Source: a virus
Length of the DNA: 22,411 nt
Reading direction: 5' to 3' (one strand)
IMG/VR virus record: IMGVR_UViG_3300032296_001778
Location: 1-22,411 of that record
Shown here: piece by piece, positions 1 through 7,828 of the stretch
Position numbering within the stretch: the first letter of the stretch is position 1
Layout: every line of letters starts with the position of its first letter
Position numbers and translations under genes: made by a program
The notes under the pieces: model-generated
Database searches by the model: none
What the model saw: the letters and a program-made list of their open reading frames with translations, nothing else
Told to the model about the DNA's origin: nothing

Positions 1-1338
1 ACAAGTGGTTCATCAGGTATAAACGGAACATCAGGAACTTCAGGTATTAATGGTAGTTCAGGCACATCAGGTGTTAATGGCACTTCAGGAACAAGTGGTA
101 TAGATGGCACATCAGGCACATCAGGTGTGAGTGGTTCATCTGGTTCATCAGGAACAGCAGGTTCATCAGGAACAAGTGCTGTTGTTCTTAATAATATGAA
201 ATTTATAGAACAGAAATCAGATTTACCTACATCAGTAGGTGGTGTTATAACATTAGTAAGTAATTATACTTATTTCTTTACAACTACGGTAGATTTAACA
301 GGTGATAGATTAGTATGTGGTGAGAATACAACTATATTAGGTGGTTCATCTGAGAATTGTAGAATAAAATCAACAGGTTTAACAGACCCTTTAATTAGTT
401 CAACATATTCTATTCCTATTAGAAATATAACTATTGAAGCACAATTAGCACTTAACTTAAATGGTGATGGTGTGAATACGGCTATTGACTGGTTTGGTGT
501 TAATTTTACAGATTGTGCTGTTGTAGGAACCGTATCAAATTATTCTAATGTTATTTTACAAGATAGTGCTTTCTTAAATAGTGGTAATTTAACATTTGAT
601 GGAACAATAGGAACGGTAGGTATGTCTCAGTGTTTATTCAATTGTAATACATCTGGAACGGTTTTCATACTACCTTCAACACTTACTATCACCAGAAGGT
701 TTAGAGTTATTTACAGCTCATTTATTGTATTATCTGGTGAAACAGGAATTAACTTACATTCATCAACTACAATACCAAATGATGGTTATATTTTAACATA
801 TTGTAATTTTAGTGGTGGTGGAACTTATTTATCAGGTGTAAATCATACATCAAATGAGGCTTTGTTTATTAACAATATAGGTATAACAAATACATCAAAT
901 GTAGGTCACTATTATGTTCAGAATAATGCTACTGCCACTACGGTAGGAACAGGACAACAGAATATATGGAGGAAGGCATCAGGAACAACAACAGAAGGAT
1001 TAGGTAATTCACCAAAATGGACTACAGCTACTACAAATAGATTAACATATGCTGGTTCAGTATCAACAGAGTTTGTAATTACGGTTGTTGGTTCAGTATT
1101 TTCAACAGCAAATGGTGTTACTATTGGTGTAGGTATTGCTGAAAATGGTTCTATACAAAATGAGAGTGCTGTATCAGTGAGAACAACAACATTAAATGTT
1201 CCGTTTAGTTTTGCCTTACAAGATATAATTCAAGTTGAAAATGGTGATTATTTTGAGGTATGGGTTAGAAATGAAACAGGAACTCAAAATGTCACTTTAA
1301 GTGATGTCAATGTAATCATACAAAAAATAACAGGTTAA
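1..1338 (+). CDS. Collagen-like tail fibre or spike protein, 5' end missing
   Basis: The reading frame is open from base 1 and its start lies outside the window, so this is a partial gene of at least 445 codons. A GTG at 127 is only an internal codon within the repeats. The first ~60 residues are Gly-X-Y triplets built from Thr, Ser, Asn and Gly (GINGTSGTSG type), as in collagen-like phage fibres. The middle (about residues 65-310 of the visible part) is rich in Asn, Thr, Ile and Gly with short alternating strands, resembling a right-handed beta-helix spike. The last ~90 residues could form a beta-sandwich head domain. The stop is 4 bases before the tape measure gene, so it lies in the tail operon. 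A role as tail fibre, spike or distal tail component is inferred from composition and position. No catalytic residues were recognised. Confidence 0.7.
   Translation, partial: TSGSSGINGTSGTSGINGSSGTSGVNGTSGTSGIDGTSGTSGVSGSSGSSGTAGSSGTSAVVLNNMKFIEQKSDLPTSVGGVITLVSNYTYFFTTTVDLTGDRLVCGENTTILGGSSENCRIKSTGLTDPLISSTYSIPIRNITIEAQLALNLNGDGVNTAIDWFGVNFTDCAVVGTVSNYSNVILQDSAFLNSGNLTFDGTIGTVGMSQCLFNCNTSGTVFILPSTLTITRRFRVIYSSFIVLSGETGINLHSSTTIPNDGYILTYCNFSGGGTYLSGVNHTSNEALFINNIGITNTSNVGHYYVQNNATATTVGTGQQNIWRKASGTTTEGLGNSPKWTTATTNRLTYAGSVSTEFVITVVGSVFSTANGVTIGVGIAENGSIQNESAVSVRTTTLNVPFSFALQDIIQVENGDYFEVWVRNETGTQNVTLSDVNVIIQKITG
16..177 (+). repeat. Six tandem 27-bp units encoding Gly-X-Y repeats
   Basis: Six consecutive 27-bp units begin at 16, 43, 70, 97, 124 and 151. 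Each encodes nine residues of the form G-[IV]-[ND]-G-[TS]-S-G-[TS]-S, with the last two units more diverged. The array probably extends upstream of the window. Units differ at many synonymous positions while the protein pattern holds, which suggests selection on the protein. Confidence 0.85.
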
Positions 1339-1342
1339 AAAG

Positions 1343-4141
1343 ATGGCTGATAGAGATATACAAATACAAATTAAAGCGGCAGTTGATACAGCAAATGCGG
1401 CTCAGAATTTAGGACAATTAGTTAATTCATTAGAACAATTAAATACTTTACAACAACAAGTAGGTGAAGGTTCTGCTGAATGGAAACAATTAGATACGGC
1501 CATTTCAGGAACTACACAAGCTATGGACCAAATGAGACAAAGTGGTTCTGACTTGAATGCTACATTTGAGCAAGTTTATGGTGACCTTCAACCTCTTACA
1601 ACAAGAATGGGTGAGGCTGAAGATAGATTATATGAATTGGCTTTGGCTGGTAAAACTGCTACAAAAGAATATAAAGACCTATTAGCACAAACAGCAAAGT
1701 ATAAACAAGTTCAACAACAAACAGATTTAGTTGTAGATGCTTCATCTAAGACAATCACACAGAAAATGGTTGGTGGTTTATCAGGTGTTGCCTCAGGTTT
1801 TGCTGCGGCACAAGGTGCTATGGCTGTATTTGGTGCTAACGGTCAAAAATTAGAAGCTGTTTTAGTTAAAGTAAATGGTGCTATGGCATTAGCACAAGGT
1901 ATTCAAGGACTTAAAGAGGCAGGACCTCTATTTACATCTATGGGTAAATCAGCTATGACTGCTTTACAAGGTATTAAAGGAGGTATTGCGGCAACAGGTA
2001 TTGGTTTATTACTTATTGCTGTTGGAACATTAGTTGCTTATTGGGATGATATAAAAGGTGCTATTAGTGGTGTATCTGCTGAACAAGAGGCATTGAATAA
2101 GAAAACAAGAGCGAATGTTGAAGCACAAAATGCTAAAATGGAGAGTTTATCTTTACAAGAAAACTCATTAAGATTACAAGGTAAGAGTGAAAGAGAAATC
2201 TTACAAATGAAGATTAAACAATCTGACCAACAAATCTTAGCATTAGAAGCGGCTATTACACAAGCAGAGGCTACAAAGAAATCACAAGTTGAGGCAGCAA
2301 AAAGAAATCAAGACATATTAAAAGGTATTTTAATGTTTGTTCAAGCACCTTTATTGTTAGTTCTTAAGTCTATTGATGAAATTGCTGCTTTTGCTGGTTT
2401 TGAGACAAACTTAGCAGGTGGTTTATTAGAGTTTGAGAGTTCATTCCTATTTGACCCTAAGGCTGTTGGTGAAGAGGCTGATAAAGCAATAAAAGAAGAT
2501 AAGAAGGCATTAGAACAATTAAAAAGTCAGAAGGCTGGTTTTCAATTAGAACTTAAAAACTTAGATAAACAAGCGGCTGATGAAAGAAAATCTGAGGCTA
2601 AATCAGAAGCAGATAAACAAAAAGAATTAAGACAAGGTCAATTAGATAATCTTAAAGGTATTATACAAAGAGAAACAGATGCTGTTAGAGAAGGTGAGGC
2701 TGCTAAGGTTAGTGCTATGGCTGATGGTATTGATAAACAAATTGCTGAATTAGAATTATCTTATAGTCAAGAAAGACAAGCCGTTATTGATAGAGCTACT
2801 GAAAATGAAATCAAAAAACTTGATGAGAAGTATGTAGCTGGTAAAATGACTGAACAACAATACAGAGATGAATTGTTGAAGATACAGACTAATACTTCTG
2901 AAAAAGGTATAGGTATATTAGATGAAGAAAAGGCATTATTAGAACAGAAAGAAAAGGCTAAGAATGATGCTATTAAGAAGATTAGAGAAGATGATAGAAA
3001 GTTAAAAGAGGCAGCAGCGAGACAAGATGTTATTAAGAGTGCTGAGACGGCAGCATCAGCAGCCGCATTTGAGTTAGAGAATACTGAAAAATTAGGTAGA
3101 GATAAGTTTGAGTTAATTAGAAAGAATGAAGATGCTCAATTAAATCTTGCTAAACAAAAATATGAAGTAGGTTTATTATTAGCATTAGATAATGAGGCTG
3201 AGAAGGCAAGAGTTGAAGAAGAATATAGACAGGCTAAGATTAAGGCTACACAAACAGCAGAAAAGGCTATAACAGAAATTGAAAAGTCAGAAAGAGAGAA
3301 AAGATTAAATGACTTAAAAGATAGCACTAAGCAAGTATTAGATGCCATTAAATCAGTAACTATGGAAGGTTCTATGGCTGTAGGTCAGGCTCTACAAGGT
3401 GCTTTAGGTGGTATAACTGGTTTTATTGATATACTTAAAACAGATTTTGAGGAAGGTATTCAAGGAACTATGGATAAGATTAATGCTTACGCTCAGGTTG
3501 TAGGTGGTGTTCTTAATTCATTTGTAGGTGCTATTGCTGAGGCTAATAAATCAAGATTAGAGAATGAGATTGATACTATTAAAGAACAGACTAATGCTGA
3601 AAAAGAAGAATTAAATAAGAAATATAGAAATGGCTTAATTGATAAGGCGGCTTATGATAAAGCATTTGGTGATTTAGATGCTAAGGCTAAACAAAAGGAA
3701 TTAGAAGCGAAGAAAAAGGCATTTGAGCAAGAGAAGAAAACTAAAATTGCCTCTGCTATTATATCAGGTCTTCAAGGTGCTGTTGCTGCTTTTACAGGTG
3801 CTATGAGTTTAGGTCCTATTGCTGGTCCTATTGTAGGTGGTGTTTTAGCTGCCGCAGTTGCTGCTATGACTGCTGTGAATGTGGCTAAAATTAAATCATC
3901 TAAGTTTGATGCTGGTGATGTAGGTGCTGTTGCGGCTCCTGATGTTGCGGCTCCTGGTAGTGCTGGTGGTGAAGGTGGAGGTGCTGCTTTTCAACCTACA
4001 CAATTCTTTGGTTTAGGTCAAGGTTCTCCTCAATCTGGTGCTGGTAATGGTGGTATGAGTAAAGTATATGTAACTGAGACTGATATAACATCAACACAGA
4101 ATAGAGTTAGAGTTATTGAAGATAGAGCGGTAATTGGCTAA
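1343..4141 (+). CDS. Tail tape measure protein
   Basis: This 932-residue protein has the layout of a siphovirus tape measure protein, which sets tail length and is ejected with the DNA. The first ~140 residues are Gln- and Ala-rich helix. Hydrophobic stretches follow at about 145-165, 213-235 (GGIAATGIGLLLIAVG) and 327-352. A long charged coiled coil rich in Lys, Glu and Ala spans about 375-680. A final hydrophobic segment at about 801-860 (Ala/Gly-rich, IASAIISGLQGAVAAF) precedes a Gly-rich tail. It is the largest gene in the window and follows the fibre gene by 4 bases. By the usual rule of about 0.15 nm per residue, the tail would be near 140 nm; this is inference. The start ATG has only an A-rich leader. 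Confidence 0.92.
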   Translation: MADRDIQIQIKAAVDTANAAQNLGQLVNSLEQLNTLQQQVGEGSAEWKQLDTAISGTTQAMDQMRQSGSDLNATFEQVYGDLQPLTTRMGEAEDRLYELALAGKTATKEYKDLLAQTAKYKQVQQQTDLVVDASSKTITQKMVGGLSGVASGFAAAQGAMAVFGANGQKLEAVLVKVNGAMALAQGIQGLKEAGPLFTSMGKSAMTALQGIKGGIAATGIGLLLIAVGTLVAYWDDIKGAISGVSAEQEALNKKTRANVEAQNAKMESLSLQENSLRLQGKSEREILQMKIKQSDQQILALEAAITQAEATKKSQVEAAKRNQDILKGILMFVQAPLLLVLKSIDEIAAFAGFETNLAGGLLEFESSFLFDPKAVGEEADKAIKEDKKALEQLKSQKAGFQLELKNLDKQAADERKSEAKSEADKQKELRQGQLDNLKGIIQRETDAVREGEAAKVSAMADGIDKQIAELELSYSQERQAVIDRATENEIKKLDEKYVAGKMTEQQYRDELLKIQTNTSEKGIGILDEEKALLEQKEKAKNDAIKKIREDDRKLKEAAARQDVIKSAETAASAAAFELENTEKLGRDKFELIRKNEDAQLNLAKQKYEVGLLLALDNEAEKARVEEEYRQAKIKATQTAEKAITEIEKSEREKRLNDLKDSTKQVLDAIKSVTMEGSMAVGQALQGALGGITGFIDILKTDFEEGIQGTMDKINAYAQVVGGVLNSFVGAIAEANKSRLENEIDTIKEQTNAEKEELNKKYRNGLIDKAAYDKAFGDLDAKAKQKELEAKKKAFEQEKKTKIASAIISGLQGAVAAFTGAMSLGPIAGPIVGGVLAAAVAAMTAVNVAKIKSSKFDAGDVGAVAAPDVAAPGSAGGEGGGAAFQPTQFFGLGQGSPQSGAGNGGMSKVYVTETDITSTQNRVRVIEDRAVIG

Positions 4142-4145
4142 TGAA

Positions 4146-4179
4146 TTTTAGAAAAAATATAAAAAAATCTATTATAGTA
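4146..4179 (+). promoter_or_regulatory. Late-type promoter L1
   Basis: TTTTAGAAAAA starts at 4146 and TCTATTATAGTA occupies 4168-4179; the two blocks are offset by exactly 22 bp. The same pair at the same offset occurs at five other places. The distal block ends one base before the ATG at 4181, so the transcript would have almost no leader. Confidence 0.75.
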
Positions 4180-4180
4180 T

Positions 4181-4801
4181 ATGAAAGGAAAATTAAAACA
4201 ATTAGACCCTGAAAAACTTCCGATTTATGAAATCATTGTTGATGATAATGACGAGACAGGTATTAACTTAATCTCACTTGTTGATGAACCAGCTATTATG
4301 ACTAAAGGTATGGCTTTTAGTAGTGGCTCTATGATGACATTTAAGGAAGTGGAGGACAAACAAATTATTGTAGGTCCTGCTTTAATTCCTGATATGAAGA
4401 TTTATAGAGAAGATGATAAGTATGGTCAGTATTATGTTAAGTTCTCAAAAGAAACTATTGTAAGAATGGTTGAGAAATTTAATAAATATGGTTCTAACAG
4501 AAGAATTAACATAGACCATTCTAATCAAATGGTTGATGCGTTCATTATGGAAGACTGGATTATTGAAAATGAGATTTATGATAAGAGTAGAATGTATGGA
4601 TTTGAGCTACCAGTAGGAACTTATATGATTATGGTTAAAGTAGAGAATAAAGATTTCTGGTTAAGTGAAGTTAAAGGTAATGGTAAGTTCGGCTTTTCTA
4701 TTGAAGGTTTATTAGGACAACAATTAGTTCAATTATCAAGTAATTTGACTATTGATGACTTAAATTTAGATGATTTATTAAGAATTTTTGACTTAAAATA
4801 A
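4181..4801 (+). CDS. XkdF-like prohead serine protease
   Basis: This 206-residue protein resembles the XkdF-type phage serine protease that cleaves scaffold and capsid proteins during head maturation. Seen in the sequence: an N-terminal block typical of the family (LPIYEIIVDD, then INLISLVDEPAI), a likely catalytic histidine in INIDHSNQ (His113), and a likely serine in KFGFSIEG (Ser173), the usual order for this fold. It sits directly before the scaffold and major capsid genes, its expected partners. TAG at 4175-4177 blocks any upstream extension, so ATG 4181 is the first possible start, one base from the promoter element. Translation may be leaderless or nearly so. Confidence 0.85.
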   Translation: MKGKLKQLDPEKLPIYEIIVDDNDETGINLISLVDEPAIMTKGMAFSSGSMMTFKEVEDKQIIVGPALIPDMKIYREDDKYGQYYVKFSKETIVRMVEKFNKYGSNRRINIDHSNQMVDAFIMEDWIIENEIYDKSRMYGFELPVGTYMIMVKVENKDFWLSEVKGNGKFGFSIEGLLGQQLVQLSSNLTIDDLNLDDLLRIFDLK

Positions 4802-4817
4802 AAAAATTAGGTCTGAA

Positions 4818-4851
4818 TTTTAGAAAAAAGAATACTATATCTATTATAGTA
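4818..4851 (+). promoter_or_regulatory. Late-type promoter L2
   Basis: TTTTAGAAAAA starts at 4818 and TCTATTATAGTA is at 4840-4851, the same 22-bp offset as L1. It gives the scaffold and capsid genes their own transcript, with about 21 bases from element to ATG. Confidence 0.75.
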
Positions 4852-4872
4852 TATAAAAAAATAACAAATACA

Positions 4873-5502
4873 ATGAATAAACAAGATTTAATTGAGAAAA
4901 TCAAGTCACAATTGAAGTCATTAGTATCTTCTGAGGTAAAATTTGCTGAACAAAAGGCAGGTGATAGACTTATAGTTACTCCAGATGAGAACTTTATGAT
5001 TGGTTCAGAGGTATATTTGAGAGATGAAGAAGGAAATAATGTTCCTCTTTTAGATGGAGAGTATGTTTTTGATGACGGTGTAAAGATTTTAGTTGAGGCT
5101 GGTAAAATCAAAGCTATGGTTGAACCAGATGGTGAAGTTGAAAGAGAAGATGAAGGTTCTGTTGAAGTTGAAGCTGAAGAAGAAGCTAAACCAGAAGAAG
5201 AAAAGGTTGAAGCTGAAGAAGAAGTTAAAGAAGAAGAGCCAAAGTCTGAAGAGATGAAGAAACTTATGGAGAAAATCAAGATGATTGAAGAGAAAGTTGA
5301 AGAAATGGCTAAGAAATTTGCTGAGGTTGAAAAAGAAAATGAGGTTATGAAATCTGAGTTTTCTAAAATCGCTGAACTTCCATCAACTTCTAAAATTGAA
5401 CCAGTATCTACTGAGTTCAAGTCACATGAAGAAAAATCTAACTCGGTTGGTATGGTAGATATAATGGCTATCAGAGAAAAAGCGAGAAAGAATAACAGGT
5501 AA
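4873..5502 (+). CDS. Probable capsid scaffolding protein
   Basis: This 209-residue protein is very acidic and mostly helical. The first ~85 residues look folded. Residues about 90-135 are almost all Glu with Lys, Val and Ala, and residues about 135-165 form a predicted coiled coil. The tail is short and basic (REKARKNNR), which fits a scaffold whose C-terminus binds the capsid shell. Position between the protease and the major capsid gene, 30 bases before the latter, is the classic scaffold position. Scaffolds share little sequence, so the call rests on composition and context. A long antisense reading frame across this gene is a shadow of its Glu-rich codons. Confidence 0.72.
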   Translation: MNKQDLIEKIKSQLKSLVSSEVKFAEQKAGDRLIVTPDENFMIGSEVYLRDEEGNNVPLLDGEYVFDDGVKILVEAGKIKAMVEPDGEVEREDEGSVEVEAEEEAKPEEEKVEAEEEVKEEEPKSEEMKKLMEKIKMIEEKVEEMAKKFAEVEKENEVMKSEFSKIAELPSTSKIEPVSTEFKSHEEKSNSVGMVDIMAIREKARKNNR

Positions 5503-5532
5503 TAAAAACCACAAAAAATAAAATAATAAAAA

Positions 5533-6486
5533 ATGGCAACATTAAATTTAGGAAGTTTAACAAAATATACAGACCAATTGTCTGGTATTTTACTTAAAGA
5601 GGCTGTATTGGTTGGTAATACATTTGATTTCATTTCTGTTCAGACAGGAATTAAATATGCTGATAGTATCAACTTACTTACAAACACTCTTACTGCGGCT
5701 GCTGGTGGTTGTGGAACAATTTCACCAACAGGCTCAACTACTTTAACTCAAAGAGACATCACGGTATGTCCTATTAAAGTAGAAGAAAGCATCTGTGTAG
5801 ATGAATTTGAGCAATACTGGATTGGTCAATTGGCTAAAGAAGGTTCTTACAATGAATTCGCACCTGAGGCTTTTAACCAACTTTACTTAGCTAACAAAGT
5901 TGAGAAAGTAGGTCAATTTGTAGAAGACATCTTCTGGAAAGGTTCTGTATCATCTACTTATGGTGGTGGTAATTTAGCACTTTGTAATGGTATTCTTCAC
6001 ATTCTTGAAGGAACTTCAGCTACAAACTCTGTAATCTCTACAACTTATTCTGGAGCTCTTACAACTGCTAACGCTTTAGATGTAGTAGATAATATGATTT
6101 CTCTATTACCTAATGATGTTCTTGACGCAAGTGATTTAACATTATTTATGTCTCACGCTAACTTCAGAGTATTGATGAATGCGTTAAGAAACAACAACTA
6201 TTTCTTCGGATATGACGGTGTTTCTGGACACACTTGGGTTCTTGAGAACTACACTAACACTAATGTTAGAATTGTAGCTACAAGAGGTCTTAACGGAAGA
6301 AATGAAATGGTTCTTACTCCAGCTTCTAACTTATTCTTCGGAACTGATAGTTTTGGTGAAGCAAGAAACGGAGATGGTTTCCAATTCTGGTATGATTTGA
6401 GAGACAACATCACTTACTTTAGAGCTAAGTTGAAAGTTGGTGCTCAAGTAGCATTCCCTTCTTACATTGTTATTAAGAATTCTTAA
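5533..6486 (+). CDS. Major capsid protein
   Basis: This 317-residue protein lies directly after the protease and scaffold genes, has a size normal for a HK97-fold major capsid protein, and carries no enzyme motifs. The middle (VEESICVDEFEQYW, then a helix with NKVEKVGQFVEDIFWKG) resembles the long helix and loop seen in capsid proteins of related phages. Codon use differs from the neighbours: Asn AAC, Phe TTC, Tyr TAC and Leu CTT are common here while the other genes prefer T- and A-ending codons, as expected for a very highly expressed product. The start ATG follows an A-rich leader. The exact fold is inferred. Confidence 0.85.
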   Translation: MATLNLGSLTKYTDQLSGILLKEAVLVGNTFDFISVQTGIKYADSINLLTNTLTAAAGGCGTISPTGSTTLTQRDITVCPIKVEESICVDEFEQYWIGQLAKEGSYNEFAPEAFNQLYLANKVEKVGQFVEDIFWKGSVSSTYGGGNLALCNGILHILEGTSATNSVISTTYSGALTTANALDVVDNMISLLPNDVLDASDLTLFMSHANFRVLMNALRNNNYFFGYDGVSGHTWVLENYTNTNVRIVATRGLNGRNEMVLTPASNLFFGTDSFGEARNGDGFQFWYDLRDNITYFRAKLKVGAQVAFPSYIVIKNS

Positions 6487-6511
6487 TAGTAGTATAAAAA
6501 ATTAAAGTGGA

Positions 6512-6539
6512 TGGGGTGAGGCGTTGAGTAGTAGCCCCA
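6512..6539 (+). other. G/C-rich hairpin candidate between capsid and tail genes
   Basis: The 81-base gap after the capsid gene holds a local GC-rich island in an otherwise AT-rich spacer. TGGGG at 6512-6516 can pair with CCCCA at 6535-6539 around an 18-base loop. There is no T-run after it, so it is not a normal terminator. It could be an RNA processing or stability element, or a partial attenuator lowering expression of the next gene relative to capsid. Nothing known is recognised. Confidence 0.35.
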
Positions 6540-6567
6540 GAAGCTTAGAAAAATTAATTAAATAAAA

Positions 6568-7083
6568 ATGAGTTGTGTTTTAACAAACGGATATACATTA
6601 GGTTGTAGAGACGGCATTGGTGGTGTTCAAGAGATTTATATTGGAGAATACAATGCTGACGCATTAACTTTCTCTTTAACTGCCTCAAATGTTATTGATG
6701 CTTTCGGTGGTGCTACCGTATCATTCTATACATTTGAGCAAGAAATAGAAACAGGTTCTTACACTGAAAATGGTGTTTTCTCAACAGAGAATGGAACAGC
6801 GTTCTATGAAGAAACGCTTACAATAACTCTTCACAGATTAGATGCTACATTAAGAAATCAAATCTTATTGTTAGGTCAAGGTAAGTGGAGAATTATTATT
6901 AAAGACCAGAGAGGTGTTTATCACCTTATGGGAAAACAAAACCCAGTTAGAGTATCTGCTTCTACACCAGGTGTAGGTAAAGCATACGGAGACTTAAATG
7001 GTGCGGTTATTACTTTCTTAGGAAAAGAACCAGAACCAGCACATATAGTTTCAACTGCGGCTGCTTTAAGTGTAATCGCTTAA
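6568..7083 (+). CDS. Probable major tail (tube) protein
   Basis: This 171-residue protein follows the major capsid gene. It begins MSCVLTNGYTLGCRDGIGG, a Cys-containing opening I associate with structural proteins of Bacteroidota phages. It has alternating beta-strand sequence (VSFYTFEQEIETGSYTEN; ETLTITLHRLDA) and an Ala-rich end, compatible with a tail tube fold. A terminator follows within 60 bases, so it ends the capsid operon, where a high-copy protein would be expected. The tube function is inferred from size, beta content and location; a head decoration protein is the main alternative. Confidence 0.55.
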   Translation: MSCVLTNGYTLGCRDGIGGVQEIYIGEYNADALTFSLTASNVIDAFGGATVSFYTFEQEIETGSYTENGVFSTENGTAFYEETLTITLHRLDATLRNQILLLGQGKWRIIIKDQRGVYHLMGKQNPVRVSASTPGVGKAYGDLNGAVITFLGKEPEPAHIVSTAAALSVIA

Positions 7084-7136
7084 ATCAATATATATCAAGC
7101 ATAAAAAGGTTTATTCCATATTCTTTTCCTTTTTTC

Positions 7137-7166
7137 ACCTCATCAGTCCTTGATGGGGTTTTTTTT
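7137..7166 (+). terminator. Intrinsic terminator of the capsid operon
   Basis: ACCTCATCA (7137-7145) pairs with TGATGGGGT (7151-7159), with one G-T wobble, around a 5-base loop, followed at once by eight T. The next promoter begins 9 bases later. Confidence 0.88.
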
Positions 7167-7174
7167 ATATAAAC

Positions 7175-7208
7175 TTTTAGAAAAAGTTGTCTTTTATCTA
7201 TTATAGTA
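7175..7208 (+). promoter_or_regulatory. Late-type promoter L3
   Basis: TTTTAGAAAAA begins at 7175 and TCTATTATAGTA is at 7197-7208, again offset by 22 bp. It restarts transcription just after the terminator and serves the portal-to-fibre operon (7221-11885). Confidence 0.78.
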
Positions 7209-7220
7209 AAAAGTTATACT

Positions 7221-7478
7221 ATGAAGATAAAACTTAAAGAAGAGTATATTAACAAACAAATATATTTAGCAGTTGAAAACAGAGATGTATTAGGTAAATT
7301 TATAGATGTTAGGTTATATCCTTATTTACAAAAAAAGTATCCCGAATTCTTTGATTTAGTATGTGATAAATGTGATAATACTAAATGTAAATGTAAAAAA
7401 ACAAAAGAAACAAATGATATATCTATCAACAACACAAAGTCAATCAGTGGTTCTGACACTATCGGAGAAGGCGAGTAA
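7221..7478 (+). CDS. Small Cys-cluster protein, function unknown
   Basis: This 85-residue protein is the first gene behind promoter L3. Residues 1-45 resemble small proteins common in phage structural operons (KEEYINKQIYLAVENRDVLG). Four cysteines follow in CDKCDNTKCKC (Cys48, 51, 56, 58), a spacing that could bind a metal ion. The tail is Ser/Asn-rich. Its 3' end overlaps the next gene by 65 bases in another frame. I do not recognise a function. Position before the portal and connector genes suggests a minor head or neck component. Confidence 0.7.
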   Translation: MKIKLKEEYINKQIYLAVENRDVLGKFIDVRLYPYLQKKYPEFFDLVCDKCDNTKCKCKKTKETNDISINNTKSISGSDTIGEGE

Positions 7479-7812
7479 TGTAATTCCATACTATACTTGG
7501 GTTTTGTCTAACAGAGATAGTTTAATTGAGACAATAATCTCACCAGATAATTTCTCAACATCACCTTATTATGATAGTTTTACACTTTCAATAGGAACAG
7601 CTGTTAGTTTAACATCATCAGTTGTTATGAATATACCAGCAGGTGAGTATCATTATTCTGTTTATGAGATGACAACACAATATGACTTAAATATAAATAA
7701 TTCAGTAGGTTTAGTAGAGACTGGACTTTTAATGATTACAGGAACATCAACTCCATTTGTATCATTTACAGCGAGTGAAGGATTTACATTCACAACTTTT
7801 GATAATTATTAA
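7414..7812 (+). CDS. Small beta-rich structural protein, head-tail region
   Basis: The frame is open from 7363, but I start it at ATG 7414, giving 132 residues, because the product then begins MIYLSTTQSQSVVLTLSEKA, the type of opening seen in related phage proteins; the upstream residues are only the shadow of the previous gene's Lys-rich tail. The protein is nearly all beta strand and has blocks such as YYTWVLSNRDSLIETIIS and PAGEYHYSVYE, where the second half resembles a small immunoglobulin-like or jelly-roll fold. It precedes the portal gene by 16 bases. A head or tail accessory protein is likely; the exact role is unknown. Confidence 0.7.
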   Translation: MIYLSTTQSQSVVLTLSEKASNVIPYYTWVLSNRDSLIETIISPDNFSTSPYYDSFTLSIGTAVSLTSSVVMNIPAGEYHYSVYEMTTQYDLNINNSVGLVETGLLMITGTSTPFVSFTASEGFTFTTFDNY

Positions 7813-7828
7813 AAAAATAAATTAAAAA

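Noticed and set aside
3136-3348. Short minus-strand frame inside the tape measure gene
   Set aside because: Shadow of coiled-coil codons; no start signals and no sense of a folded protein. The other minus-strand frames at 11768-11956, 15264-15476, 20198-20431 and 21602-21790 were dropped for the same reason.
4749-5633. 294-residue minus-strand reading frame rich in Ser, Phe and Ile
   Set aside because: It is the mirror of the Glu/Lys-rich scaffold gene, whose GAA/GAG codons read as TTC/CTC on the other strand. It has no promoter or neighbours on that strand and low-complexity composition.
7381-7420. Frameshift between the 85-aa gene and the next gene in the AAAAAAAC run
   Set aside because: The downstream frame is +1 relative to the first, not -1, no slippery heptamer is in the right register, and the second gene has its own ATG at 7414.
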